This document shows positions 1 to 6,999 of a stretch of DNA of 21,215 nucleotides, piece by piece. Source of the stretch: JBJFCE01 sp964437825 (lineage in GTDB: Bacteria; Bacillota; Clostridia; Lachnospirales; Lachnospiraceae); assembly GCA_964437825.1 (NCBI GenBank), contig CAYTIH010000044.1:1-21215 (forward strand), given 5' to 3'. Every line of letters starts with the position of its first letter. Position 1 is the stretch's first letter. The notes below the pieces were generated by a model. The model was not told the DNA's origin. It made no database searches and was given only the letters and a program-made list of their open reading frames with translations. A program made the position numbers and the translations under genes.

Positions 1-30
1 TGAAAAATAAGCTATCGAGCTTATTTTTCA
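1..30. terminator. Perfect inverted repeat, probable bidirectional terminator
   Basis: A perfect 13-bp stem (TGAAAAATAAGCT with its complement at 18-30) closes on a 4-nt ATCG loop at the very edge of the window. The A-run on one side and T-run on the other fit an intrinsic terminator readable on either strand, most likely ending the gene to the left of the window. The stem is AT-rich with few G:C pairs, so its strength is uncertain. Confidence 0.6.
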
Positions 31-181
31 ATCTAAGCCCTCCAGCCTAATCTAAAGTATATTATATTTGTTTTTTTGGCATATTGCAATCCCCGGCGGA
101 TGATAAAAATGCTCTTTTTGCCTGAATTTATGCCCGATCAAGGATGTGCGAAAGAGGATCATGGAAAGCTTTTCGAAATAT

Positions 182-210
182 TTGCGAATCGCAGCGCTGT
201 CATATATAAT
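182..210 (+). promoter_or_regulatory. Probable sigma-A promoter of the arsC-like operon
   Basis: TTGCGA (182-187) and a perfect TATAAT (205-210) are separated by exactly 17 bp. The predicted transcript would begin near 217, shortly before the ATG at 233. This argues against translation starting at the upstream GTG (146) or ATG (161) that lie in the same open frame. Confidence 0.5.
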
Positions 211-232
211 AAAAGAAACAGTCAGATCTATT

Positions 233-613
233 ATGAAAGAGGAGCGGAGAAAACGTAAGAAGCTTATATTTGTAGAATATCCCAAATGTTCGACCTGCAT
301 GAAAGCAAAAAAGTGGTTAACCGAGCAGGGAGTTGCTTTCGAGGACAGAAATATAAAAACAGAGAATCCTACCAAACAGGAACTCATGCAGTGGCATGCA
401 GCAAGCGGACTGCCGCTGAAACGATTCTTTAATACCGGCGGGATGCTTTACCGGGAACTGGAATTAAAGGACAAGCTTCCCGATCTGCCGCAGGAGGAAC
501 AGATAAAGCTGCTTTCCTCTGACGGAATGCTGGTTAAGCGTCCTCTATTAATCGGAGATGACTTTGTTCTGGTAGGATTTAAGGAAAAGGAATGGGCGGC
601 TCGGATTATTTGA
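233..613 (+). CDS. ArsC/Spx-family thioredoxin-fold protein
   Basis: The product belongs to the ArsC/Spx/YffB family, which has a thioredoxin-like fold and covers glutaredoxin-type arsenate reductases and RNA-polymerase-binding Spx/MgsR regulators. The start of the domain has a CSTC motif (C19-C22, counting from this ATG), followed by the family's lysine-rich helix. The C-terminal part has the conserved DGMLVKRPLL segment and the GFKEKEW ending. From ATG 233 it is 126 aa, close to the usual ~115. No in-frame start lies nearer the domain, although a purine-rich GAAAGAGGAG at 236-244 looks like a misplaced ribosome binding site. The frame is open back to GTG 146 and ATG 161, but a good promoter sits in between. 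The MGMT-like gene follows 18 nt downstream. A CxxC pair suits a redox role; a real arsenate substrate cannot be inferred. Confidence 0.85.
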   Translation: MKEERRKRKKLIFVEYPKCSTCMKAKKWLTEQGVAFEDRNIKTENPTKQELMQWHAASGLPLKRFFNTGGMLYRELELKDKLPDLPQEEQIKLLSSDGMLVKRPLLIGDDFVLVGFKEKEWAARII

Positions 614-631
614 AGGGAAAAGAAGGAAACT

Positions 632-976
632 ATGGCAAAAAATCAAACTGCAAAAAACACGTTTGAAAAAATCTATGATGTAGTCAGACAGATCCCCAAA
701 GGGACTGTAGCAACCTATGGGCAGGTAGCAGCGCTTGCAGGGAACCGCGGATGGGCAAGAGTAGTCGGTTATGCGCTGCATGCGAATCCGGATCCGGAGC
801 ATATTCCGTGCTACAGGGTAGTTACGAAGGACGGAAGGGTTTCGAAGGCGTTTGCGTTTGGCGGCGAAAATCAGCAGATCAGGCTGCTTAAGGCGGATGG
901 CGTAAAGTTTCGGGACGGACATGTGATCATGGAAGAATATCAGTGGGAAACACCGTGGATGGAACTCATAATATAA
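632..976 (+). CDS. MGMT/ATL-like DNA alkyltransferase-domain protein
   Basis: At 114 aa this protein is only the DNA-binding/active-site domain of O6-alkylguanine-DNA alkyltransferases, without the N-terminal domain of Ogt/Ada. Family landmarks are ATYGQVA (residues 27-33), the helix-turn-helix with arginine-finger region around R43, VGYALHANP (45-53), and the active-site segment IPCYRV with C60. The canonical motif is PCHR. Here the acceptor cysteine is kept but the neighbouring histidine is tyrosine (Y61). Typical ATL proteins instead lose the cysteine. The protein may therefore repair alkylated guanine with altered chemistry or act as a lesion-recognition factor. It has an AAGGA ribosome binding site at 623-627 and lies between the arsC-like and aldo/keto reductase genes, all probably one transcript. 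Confidence 0.88.
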   Translation: MAKNQTAKNTFEKIYDVVRQIPKGTVATYGQVAALAGNRGWARVVGYALHANPDPEHIPCYRVVTKDGRVSKAFAFGGENQQIRLLKADGVKFRDGHVIMEEYQWETPWMELII

Positions 977-998
977 GCGTAAGCAAGGAGGAAAAATC

Positions 999-1994
999 AT
1001 GTATCAGGCAAATGAAAAACGGTACGATCATATGAAATATCTGCGCTGCGGAAAGAGCGGGATATTACTGCCCAGAGTTGCTCTTGGGCTATGGCACAAT
1101 TTCGGCTCGGTGGACCGTCTTGAGAATATGAAGGACATGTTGTTCGAAGCGTTTGATCAAGGCATTACACATTTTGATCTGGCCAATAATTACGGACCGG
1201 CTTACGGATCTGCGGAGGAAAACTTCGGACGCATCATGGAAAGCGATCTTAGACCCTATCGGGATGAGATGATTATTTCGACAAAGGCCGGGTACGACAT
1301 GTGGCCGGGACCCTATGGGGATCATGGCTCCAGAAAATATCTGATGGCAAGTCTGGATCAGAGCCTGAAAAGAATGAAGCTGGATTATGTGGATATTTTT
1401 TATCATCACAGACCGGACCCTGAGACTCCTCTTGAAGAAACCATGGGTGCGCTTTCCGATATTGTGAAACAGGGAAAGGCACTTTATGTTGGAATTTCCA
1501 ATTATCGTACAAGGGATTTCAAGAAGGCTGCTGCGATTTTAAAAGAAAACAAGACGCCGATTTTGATCACACAGCCAAATTACAATATGTTTGACCGCTG
1601 GGTGGAAAAGGACGGCCTGCTGGAGGCCGCCGCCGAATGCGGCAGTGGTGTAATCTGCTTCAGTCCGCTTGCACAGGGAATGCTGACGGATCGTTATTTA
1701 AACGGAATTCCCGAAGACAGCCGTGCAGCCAGAAATCATTTCTTGCCAACTGCAAGTATAACGCCGGAGAAGCTTTCCACGATTAGGAAGCTGAATGAAA
1801 TTGCTCTTTCCAGGGGCCAGAGTCTGGCACAGATGGCGCTTTGCTGGGTGCTGCGGGAAAATAAGGTAACCACGGTGTTGATTGGGGCAAGCAGGAAGGA
1901 GCAGATTGCCGATAATGTAAAGATTGTGGATCATCTGGAATTTACGCAGGAGGAGCTTGATGCCATTGAACAGACGCTGAATGGCGAGCGTTAA
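999..1994 (+). CDS. Aldo/keto reductase, YghZ/GPR-like
   Basis: This is a 331-aa NAD(P)H-dependent aldo/keto reductase of the YghZ (L-glyceraldehyde-3-phosphate reductase, AKR14) type, a soluble TIM-barrel enzyme that reduces aldehydes or ketones. The catalytic tetrad can be read as D60, Y65 (HFDLANNYG), K96 (STKAGY) and H137 (DIFYHHRPD). GDHGSRKYL after the lysine and WPGPYG are typical of the YghZ branch, and VLIGASRKEQIADN near the C-terminus binds the cofactor phosphate region. A strong AAGGAGG (985-991) sets the start. It follows the MGMT-like gene by 22 nt, so it is probably the last gene of that operon. Grouping with an alkyltransferase and an ArsC-fold protein suggests electrophile or carbonyl detoxification, which is inference. 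The exact substrate is unknown. Confidence 0.93.
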   Translation: MYQANEKRYDHMKYLRCGKSGILLPRVALGLWHNFGSVDRLENMKDMLFEAFDQGITHFDLANNYGPAYGSAEENFGRIMESDLRPYRDEMIISTKAGYDMWPGPYGDHGSRKYLMASLDQSLKRMKLDYVDIFYHHRPDPETPLEETMGALSDIVKQGKALYVGISNYRTRDFKKAAAILKENKTPILITQPNYNMFDRWVEKDGLLEAAAECGSGVICFSPLAQGMLTDRYLNGIPEDSRAARNHFLPTASITPEKLSTIRKLNEIALSRGQSLAQMALCWVLRENKVTTVLIGASRKEQIADNVKIVDHLEFTQEELDAIEQTLNGER

Positions 1995-2156
1995 AAGATC
2001 TGAGCAAGACCAAGGATGACGCTGTGCGGTCCGTTCTGTGTCCTTAGACTAAAAGAAACATATAGATACTCTAAAAATTGCGGTATTCTGAAAGGCGATT
2101 GCTTTGTTATGATAGGGATGCTGAGTTCAATGCAATAATGGGAGGAGAAAATCGGA

Positions 2157-4046
2157 ATGAAAATGAAACAATTTTGGCGAAAGTTCATCAGTATGCTGAC
2201 CGTGCTTACCATGGCGGCTGGAATGCTTAGCGCCTGTGGAAGCAGTGATGAAGGTAAAGATACACAGCAGACAGAGGCTCAGGGGAATATCGGTACACAG
2301 GAGCAGCCGGATGCGGATACGGAGCAGGAAGCGGATAGCGCCGATTCGGAGGAGGCACAGGACAATGCGGATGACGAGAATGAGCAGACCTCAGAAAATC
2401 CGGAGCATCTGACGGCAATTGAGGTTGCTGATTTGATGGGAAATGGGATCAATCTCGGAAATACCATGGAAGCGTACGGACGTGCATCTTTCGGAGTGGG
2501 GGCGGAGGTTTCTGCCTATGAGACTGCATGGGGGCAGCCTGTCACCACACAGGAGATCATTACGGCCATGAAGGAAGCGGGCTTTAATTCTCTGCGTATT
2601 CCGGTGGCGTGGACCAACGCCATGGATTTTGAATCAGGTGATTATACCATTGGAGAAGATTACTTGAATCGTGTGGAAGAAATCGTAAATTATGCATTCA
2701 ACGAAGATATGTATGTTGTTGTCAACGATCATTGGGACGGCGGCTGGTGGGGAATGTTCGGTTCTGCCACACAGGAAACCAGAACACAGGCAATGGAAAT
2801 GTATGTTTCCATGTGGACACAGATTGCAGAGCATTTTCGGGATTATTCCGATCACCTGATCTTTGAATCTGCGAATGAGGAGCTTGGAAATCGATTGAAT
2901 GATACCGATATTGCATCGGATTCCGGTACGCTTTCTCAGGATGAATGCTATGAAATGACAAATCTGATCAATCAGACGTTTGTGGATACGATTCGCGCCA
3001 CAGGCGGAAATAACGAAAACCGCTTTTTACTGATTGCCGGCTATAATACGGATATAGCAAGTACCTGTGACGACCGTTTTGTGATGCCAGGAGATACGGC
3101 GGACCATAAGCTGCTGGTATCCGTTCATTATTACAATCCGGACGGCTACTGTATCAATACCAGCCTTTCAAATTGGGGCACGGCGGGAGATTATGAGGAA
3201 CAAAATAAGCTGCTTGCCATGATGACGAAATTTACGGATCAGGGATATGGCGTCGTATTTGGAGAGTATGCAGTTGCGCTTAACGGTGACGGCAGTGTAA
3301 AAGAGAATACTGTAGATTATCTGGAAAATTTTGTCAATAACTGTGATTTGTACGGGTATTGCCCGATGCTGTGGGATTGCAGCAGTCTGTTTCACAGAGA
3401 TGAGCTTCGTATGATTGATGATGAAATTGCGGATATGTATCTGGCGCATAGTCTGGAAGCACAAAATGAAATGACGCATGATGAAATTGCGCAGGCAGCG
3501 CAAAGTGCCATGGATGAGGCTATTGCAGGAGCGTCTGAGGATACGGGCCTTTCAGACGATATTGCAATGGCGTGGATTATGTATAACAGTAGTGACTGGT
3601 CCATTATTTACAGTGTCGGTGATGAATATGATCCTGCTTCCAAGACAGAAGGAGTGGTTGCCACGGATGTAGAGATTACCGGAGAGGGAACCTATACTGT
3701 CAGTCTTGATTTTACCGGAACCGCAGCCGGATATGCGGACAGTACTGCTTTTTCCGCATTGGCGATCGGAAACGGAGAGACTTTGTTCCCCGGATATGTA
3801 ATCAGTATTACGGAAATTCTGATTAACGGAGAAAAGTATCAGTTAAAGGGAAAACCGTATACGGCCAGTGATGACGCTGTTTGTACCAGGGTCAATCTGT
3901 ATAACGGCTGGGTAACAAGCGTACCGGAACAGGCGCGAACCGTTGACGGCAGCTTAAACTATGCAACGCCCAATCTGTTAGATCCTGAGACCTTGGGACA
4001 TGTGGAGACCATTTCTGTTACGTTTCATTATGCGCCCGGAAAATAG
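2157..4046 (+). CDS. Secreted GH5 glycoside hydrolase lipoprotein
   Basis: The protein is 629 aa. Residues 1-27 form a lipoprotein signal peptide with lipobox LSAC (C27), so it should be anchored on the outer face of the membrane. Residues 29-83 are a D/E/Q/S/T-rich linker. The GH5 TIM barrel (about 85-430) starts with MGNGINLGNT and includes LRIPV (R147), DHWDGGWW (H192), the acid/base in SANEELG (N240-E241), SVHYYNPDG (H324), the nucleophile in VVFGEY (E370) and W406. Residues about 460-629 form a separate beta-rich module, likely carbohydrate-binding. Substrate (cellulose, mannan or xyloglucan) cannot be fixed from sequence. A GGAGGAG ribosome binding site precedes the ATG; a TATGAT at 2108-2113 may be the -10 box with a weak -35. 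The gene is monocistronic, ending at a strong terminator. Confidence 0.93.
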   Translation: MKMKQFWRKFISMLTVLTMAAGMLSACGSSDEGKDTQQTEAQGNIGTQEQPDADTEQEADSADSEEAQDNADDENEQTSENPEHLTAIEVADLMGNGINLGNTMEAYGRASFGVGAEVSAYETAWGQPVTTQEIITAMKEAGFNSLRIPVAWTNAMDFESGDYTIGEDYLNRVEEIVNYAFNEDMYVVVNDHWDGGWWGMFGSATQETRTQAMEMYVSMWTQIAEHFRDYSDHLIFESANEELGNRLNDTDIASDSGTLSQDECYEMTNLINQTFVDTIRATGGNNENRFLLIAGYNTDIASTCDDRFVMPGDTADHKLLVSVHYYNPDGYCINTSLSNWGTAGDYEEQNKLLAMMTKFTDQGYGVVFGEYAVALNGDGSVKENTVDYLENFVNNCDLYGYCPMLWDCSSLFHRDELRMIDDEIADMYLAHSLEAQNEMTHDEIAQAAQSAMDEAIAGASEDTGLSDDIAMAWIMYNSSDWSIIYSVGDEYDPASKTEGVVATDVEITGEGTYTVSLDFTGTAAGYADSTAFSALAIGNGETLFPGYVISITEILINGEKYQLKGKPYTASDDAVCTRVNLYNGWVTSVPEQARTVDGSLNYATPNLLDPETLGHVETISVTFHYAPGK

Positions 4047-4088
4047 GATCAGAAATATATAATCATCAAAAGCATAGGTAACTATTCC

Positions 4089-4139
4089 GAACGAAGTCAT
4101 GTCAAGGAAAAGACATGACTTCGTTCTTTTATTTTTTTG
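4089..4139 (+). terminator. Strong intrinsic terminator after the GH5 gene
   Basis: A perfect 15-bp stem (4089-4103 with 4112-4126) with an 8-nt loop is followed at once by a T-rich tract (TTTTATTTTTTT). It separates the GH5 gene from the MarR/ABC operon. Confidence 0.93.
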
Positions 4140-4202
4140 TTATAAAAAACTTTATATTTTTTTTATTGCTTTTCCTATATAACAGGAGTAGTATAGCATT
4201 CG

Positions 4203-4232
4203 TTGACAATGTAAATAGATAACGTTGTTAAT
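4203..4232 (+). promoter_or_regulatory. Putative promoter/operator of the marR-ABC operon
   Basis: A consensus TTGACA lies at 4203-4208. The best -10 candidates (GTTAAT 4227-4232 or TTGTTA 4226-4231) are poor and 17-18 bp away. TTGACAA (4203-4209) and TTGTTAA form an imperfect inverted repeat that could be the operator for the MarR protein encoded just downstream; autoregulation by MarR proteins is common. A second weak candidate (TTGCTT with TATAGC) lies further upstream. The start codon is set by GAGGT at 4239-4243. Confidence 0.35.
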
Positions 4233-4250
4233 TATTATGAGGTCAATGTC

Positions 4251-4703
4251 ATGAATCAGGATTATATGGAATTATTGCAGGCATTTGGTCAATTTCATAA
4301 ACTGAATATGAAGGTGTTTTTGCCCGGGATCTCCCATGGTCAGTTTGTAACGCTTCAGGCAATTCATTGCTTGCATAACATGCAGGAGGGCGTCAAGGTG
4401 CAGCAGGTGGCAAAGTATATCGACTCATCCATGGCAGGAGTATCTAGAACACTGAGAGAACTGGAGGAGCAGGGACTTTTGCAAAGATCGGTGGATGTGC
4501 ATGACAGGAGAAACGTATTTGTGGAGCTGACAGCACGGGGAGAAGAAGTACTGAAGGAAGGTCATGAGGGAATGAAGACATTTGCGGATGTAATATTTTC
4601 ACATATTGATTCCGAGGACCTGAAAATGCTGATTCACTGTCTGAATCAAATTTATGAAGTGGGAAGGGAAGAAATCAAAAGAAAGGAAGCGGAACATGAG
4701 TAA
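4251..4703 (+). CDS. MarR-family transcriptional regulator
   Basis: This is a 150-aa winged helix-turn-helix repressor of the MarR family. The dimerisation helices are N-terminal (about 1-25) and C-terminal (about 97-145). The DNA-recognition helix is around residues 59-75 (SSMAGVSRTLRELEEQG), and the wing carries the family D-x-R signature as DVHDRRN (D85, R86, R87). The gene overlaps the first ABC half-transporter by 8 nt (ATGAGTAA). That coupling, plus the usual biology of MarR-exporter pairs, suggests it represses the exporter until a toxic ligand binds; the ligand is unknown. The ATG is chosen because GAGGT sits 7 nt upstream. Confidence 0.93.
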   Translation: MNQDYMELLQAFGQFHKLNMKVFLPGISHGQFVTLQAIHCLHNMQEGVKVQQVAKYIDSSMAGVSRTLRELEEQGLLQRSVDVHDRRNVFVELTARGEEVLKEGHEGMKTFADVIFSHIDSEDLKMLIHCLNQIYEVGREEIKRKEAEHE

Positions 4704-6999
4704 GATTTTTAAGAACCTTCTGAAATATTGGAAGGCCGACCTGATCATTATTGCTCTGTTATTCGTGCAGGCATGGTGCGATTTATCGATTCCCCAGTAC
4801 ACATCGGATATGATTGACGTCGGTATCCAGAATTATGGTGTGGAACATATTCTGCCGGAGGCTGTGACGGAGCAGGAATATGAGCTGGCACAGATCTTTA
4901 TGACACAGGAAGAAGCTTCCCTGTGGCAGGAAAGCTATACGCAGGAAGGGGATATCCGTCGCCTGAATGTAAAAAAAGAGTCAAAGAAGGATGAACTGGA
5001 CGAAGTGTTTACGGAGGCGGTGCTTTTCAATTATCAGATGAGCGCTGTAGAAAGCAGTCTGTTTCTGTCACAAGCGGCGCAGCAGCTTGGTTTGGAGGAA
5101 GAAGCCGCGGAGGCGCTTACCCTGGATCGTCTGGAGCAGATGCTGGGAATTTCTTTTGAAACCGTGACGGCAGAAGAGACGGACGATAGCGGTCATGTGA
5201 TCAGCACGATCTATGTGGATGTACGTCCTATGTTTGCCGAAATGCTGGAAATGGGAAGCATTGGCCTTGAGGACATCGTTCAGATGCGTTCCTCTATGTC
5301 GGACATGACGGATGCGATGGGAAGCACACTCGTCAAATCCATGGCGATTGCATATGCAGTGCAATGTGATCGTGGGGCCGGACTGAATATGAATCAGATA
5401 CAGACCGGTTATCTGTGGCTGGAAGGACTCAAAATGGTGGGACTTGCACTTCTCATGGGCGTTGTTACCGTTTTGGTAGGATTCTTTGCCTCCAGAGTCG
5501 GCGCAGGAATCGGACGCGATCTGAGAGGAAAGGTTTTTCATAATGTAGTTGGCTTTTCCAATGCGGAAATGGATCGTTTTTCAACGGCTTCCCTGATTAC
5601 CAGAAGCACCAATGATGTTCAGCAGATTCAGATGGTATCCACGATGCTGCTGCGCATGATTGCGTATGCGCCGATTCTTGGGATCGGAGGCGTGATTAAG
5701 GTGATCCAGACAGGCGCGGGTATGGGATATATCATTGTGCTGGCGCTTCTGGTCATTCTTGGGTTTATAGGGACTCTGGTAGCGATTGTCATGCCGAAAT
5801 TCAAGCTGATGCAAAAGCTGGTGGACGGAGTGAATCTGGTTTCAAGAGAAATTCTGACAGGTCTTTCCGTGATCCGCGCTTTCGGACGGGAGAAAAAAGA
5901 AGAAGAACGGTTCGATGACGCTAACAGAGCGCTTACAAAGACAATGCTGTTTACCAATCGTGTCATGACCTTAATGATGCCCGGAATGATGTTTATTATG
6001 TATTGTCTGACTGTCGTGATCGTTTGGGTATCCGCACACAGAATCGATGACGGTGTTTTGCAGGTAGGCGCCATGACGGCATTTATTACTTATGCGATGC
6101 AGATTGTTATGTCATTTTTGATGCTGACCATGATGTCCATTATGCTGCCGAGGGCGGCTGTCGCTGCGGAGCGTATTGACGAGGTCATTCGGACGAATTC
6201 CTCCATTCATGATCCGGAGCAGCCAAAGAAGCTTTCCGCTCATGACGGCGTTTTGGAATTTGATCATGTGAATTTCAGGTATCCGGGTGCGGATGAGGAC
6301 GTTTTGAATGATATTAACTTTACGGCAAGGCCGGGGGAAGTTACGGCCATTATCGGGAGCACCGGCTGCGGAAAATCCACACTGGTGAATCTGATTCCGA
6401 GATTATATGATGTTACGGACGGCGCGATACGGCTGGACGGTACGGATATTCGCGAAATATCAATGAAGGAGCTTCGGGATGAGCTTGGTTATGTGCCCCA
6501 AAAGGGCGTTCTTTTCTCCGGTACCATTGCAACGAATCTGAGATTCGGCAATCATGCCGCAACGGATGAAGAAATTGCACAGGCGGCAAAGATTGCGCAG
6601 GCCAGTGATTTTATTGAAGAAAAAAAGGATCGCTATGAAAGCAGAATCTCACAGGGAGGAAGCAATGTATCCGGCGGTCAGAAGCAGCGGCTGTCGATTG
6701 CGCGTGCGATTGCCAAAAAGCCGAAGGTATTTATTTTTGACGACAGCTTTTCTGCGCTTGATCTGAAAACGGATGCGGCGCTTCGGAAAGCTTTGATGGA
6801 AAACGTAAAGGATTCTACGGTAATTATTGTTGCACAGAGAATCAGCACGATTCTGCACGCGGATCAGATTCTGGTATTGGATGAAGGCAGAATTGCAGGA
6901 AAAGGAACTCATGAGGAGCTTCTTTCTGCCTGTGAGGTATACAGCCAGATTGCCAGATCGCAGTTATCCGAGAAGGAACTGGAAAGGAGGACATCATGA
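4696..6999 (+). CDS. Heterodimeric ABC exporter subunit with degenerate ATPase site
   Basis: This is a 767-aa type IV half-transporter (six-helix membrane domain plus ATPase). TM1 is about residues 14-33. An insert of roughly 185 hydrophilic residues follows, with TM2 beginning near 239; by topology it should face outside. The ATPase has Walker A GSTGCGKST (554-562), Q-loop YVPQKG, signature VSGGQ (658-662) and Walker B ending FIFDDS. The catalytic glutamate is replaced by D683 and the switch histidine by Q714 (VAQRIST). These changes match the degenerate-site subunit of heterodimeric exporters such as TM287/288, LmrCD and BmrCD. The start at 4696 is preferred to in-frame ATG 4654 inside marR because the sequence turns family-like there and GAAAGGAAG precedes it. 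It overlaps the partner gene by 4 nt (ATGA). Confidence 0.94.
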   Translation: MSKIFKNLLKYWKADLIIIALLFVQAWCDLSIPQYTSDMIDVGIQNYGVEHILPEAVTEQEYELAQIFMTQEEASLWQESYTQEGDIRRLNVKKESKKDELDEVFTEAVLFNYQMSAVESSLFLSQAAQQLGLEEEAAEALTLDRLEQMLGISFETVTAEETDDSGHVISTIYVDVRPMFAEMLEMGSIGLEDIVQMRSSMSDMTDAMGSTLVKSMAIAYAVQCDRGAGLNMNQIQTGYLWLEGLKMVGLALLMGVVTVLVGFFASRVGAGIGRDLRGKVFHNVVGFSNAEMDRFSTASLITRSTNDVQQIQMVSTMLLRMIAYAPILGIGGVIKVIQTGAGMGYIIVLALLVILGFIGTLVAIVMPKFKLMQKLVDGVNLVSREILTGLSVIRAFGREKKEEERFDDANRALTKTMLFTNRVMTLMMPGMMFIMYCLTVVIVWVSAHRIDDGVLQVGAMTAFITYAMQIVMSFLMLTMMSIMLPRAAVAAERIDEVIRTNSSIHDPEQPKKLSAHDGVLEFDHVNFRYPGADEDVLNDINFTARPGEVTAIIGSTGCGKSTLVNLIPRLYDVTDGAIRLDGTDIREISMKELRDELGYVPQKGVLFSGTIATNLRFGNHAATDEEIAQAAKIAQASDFIEEKKDRYESRISQGGSNVSGGQKQRLSIARAIAKKPKVFIFDDSFSALDLKTDAALRKALMENVKDSTVIIVAQRISTILHADQILVLDEGRIAGKGTHEELLSACEVYSQIARSQLSEKELERRTS

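Noticed and set aside
2007..2045. Possible terminator between the aldo/keto reductase and GH5 genes
   Set aside because: Only a short AAGGA/TCCTT stem with a very long loop and no T tract was found.
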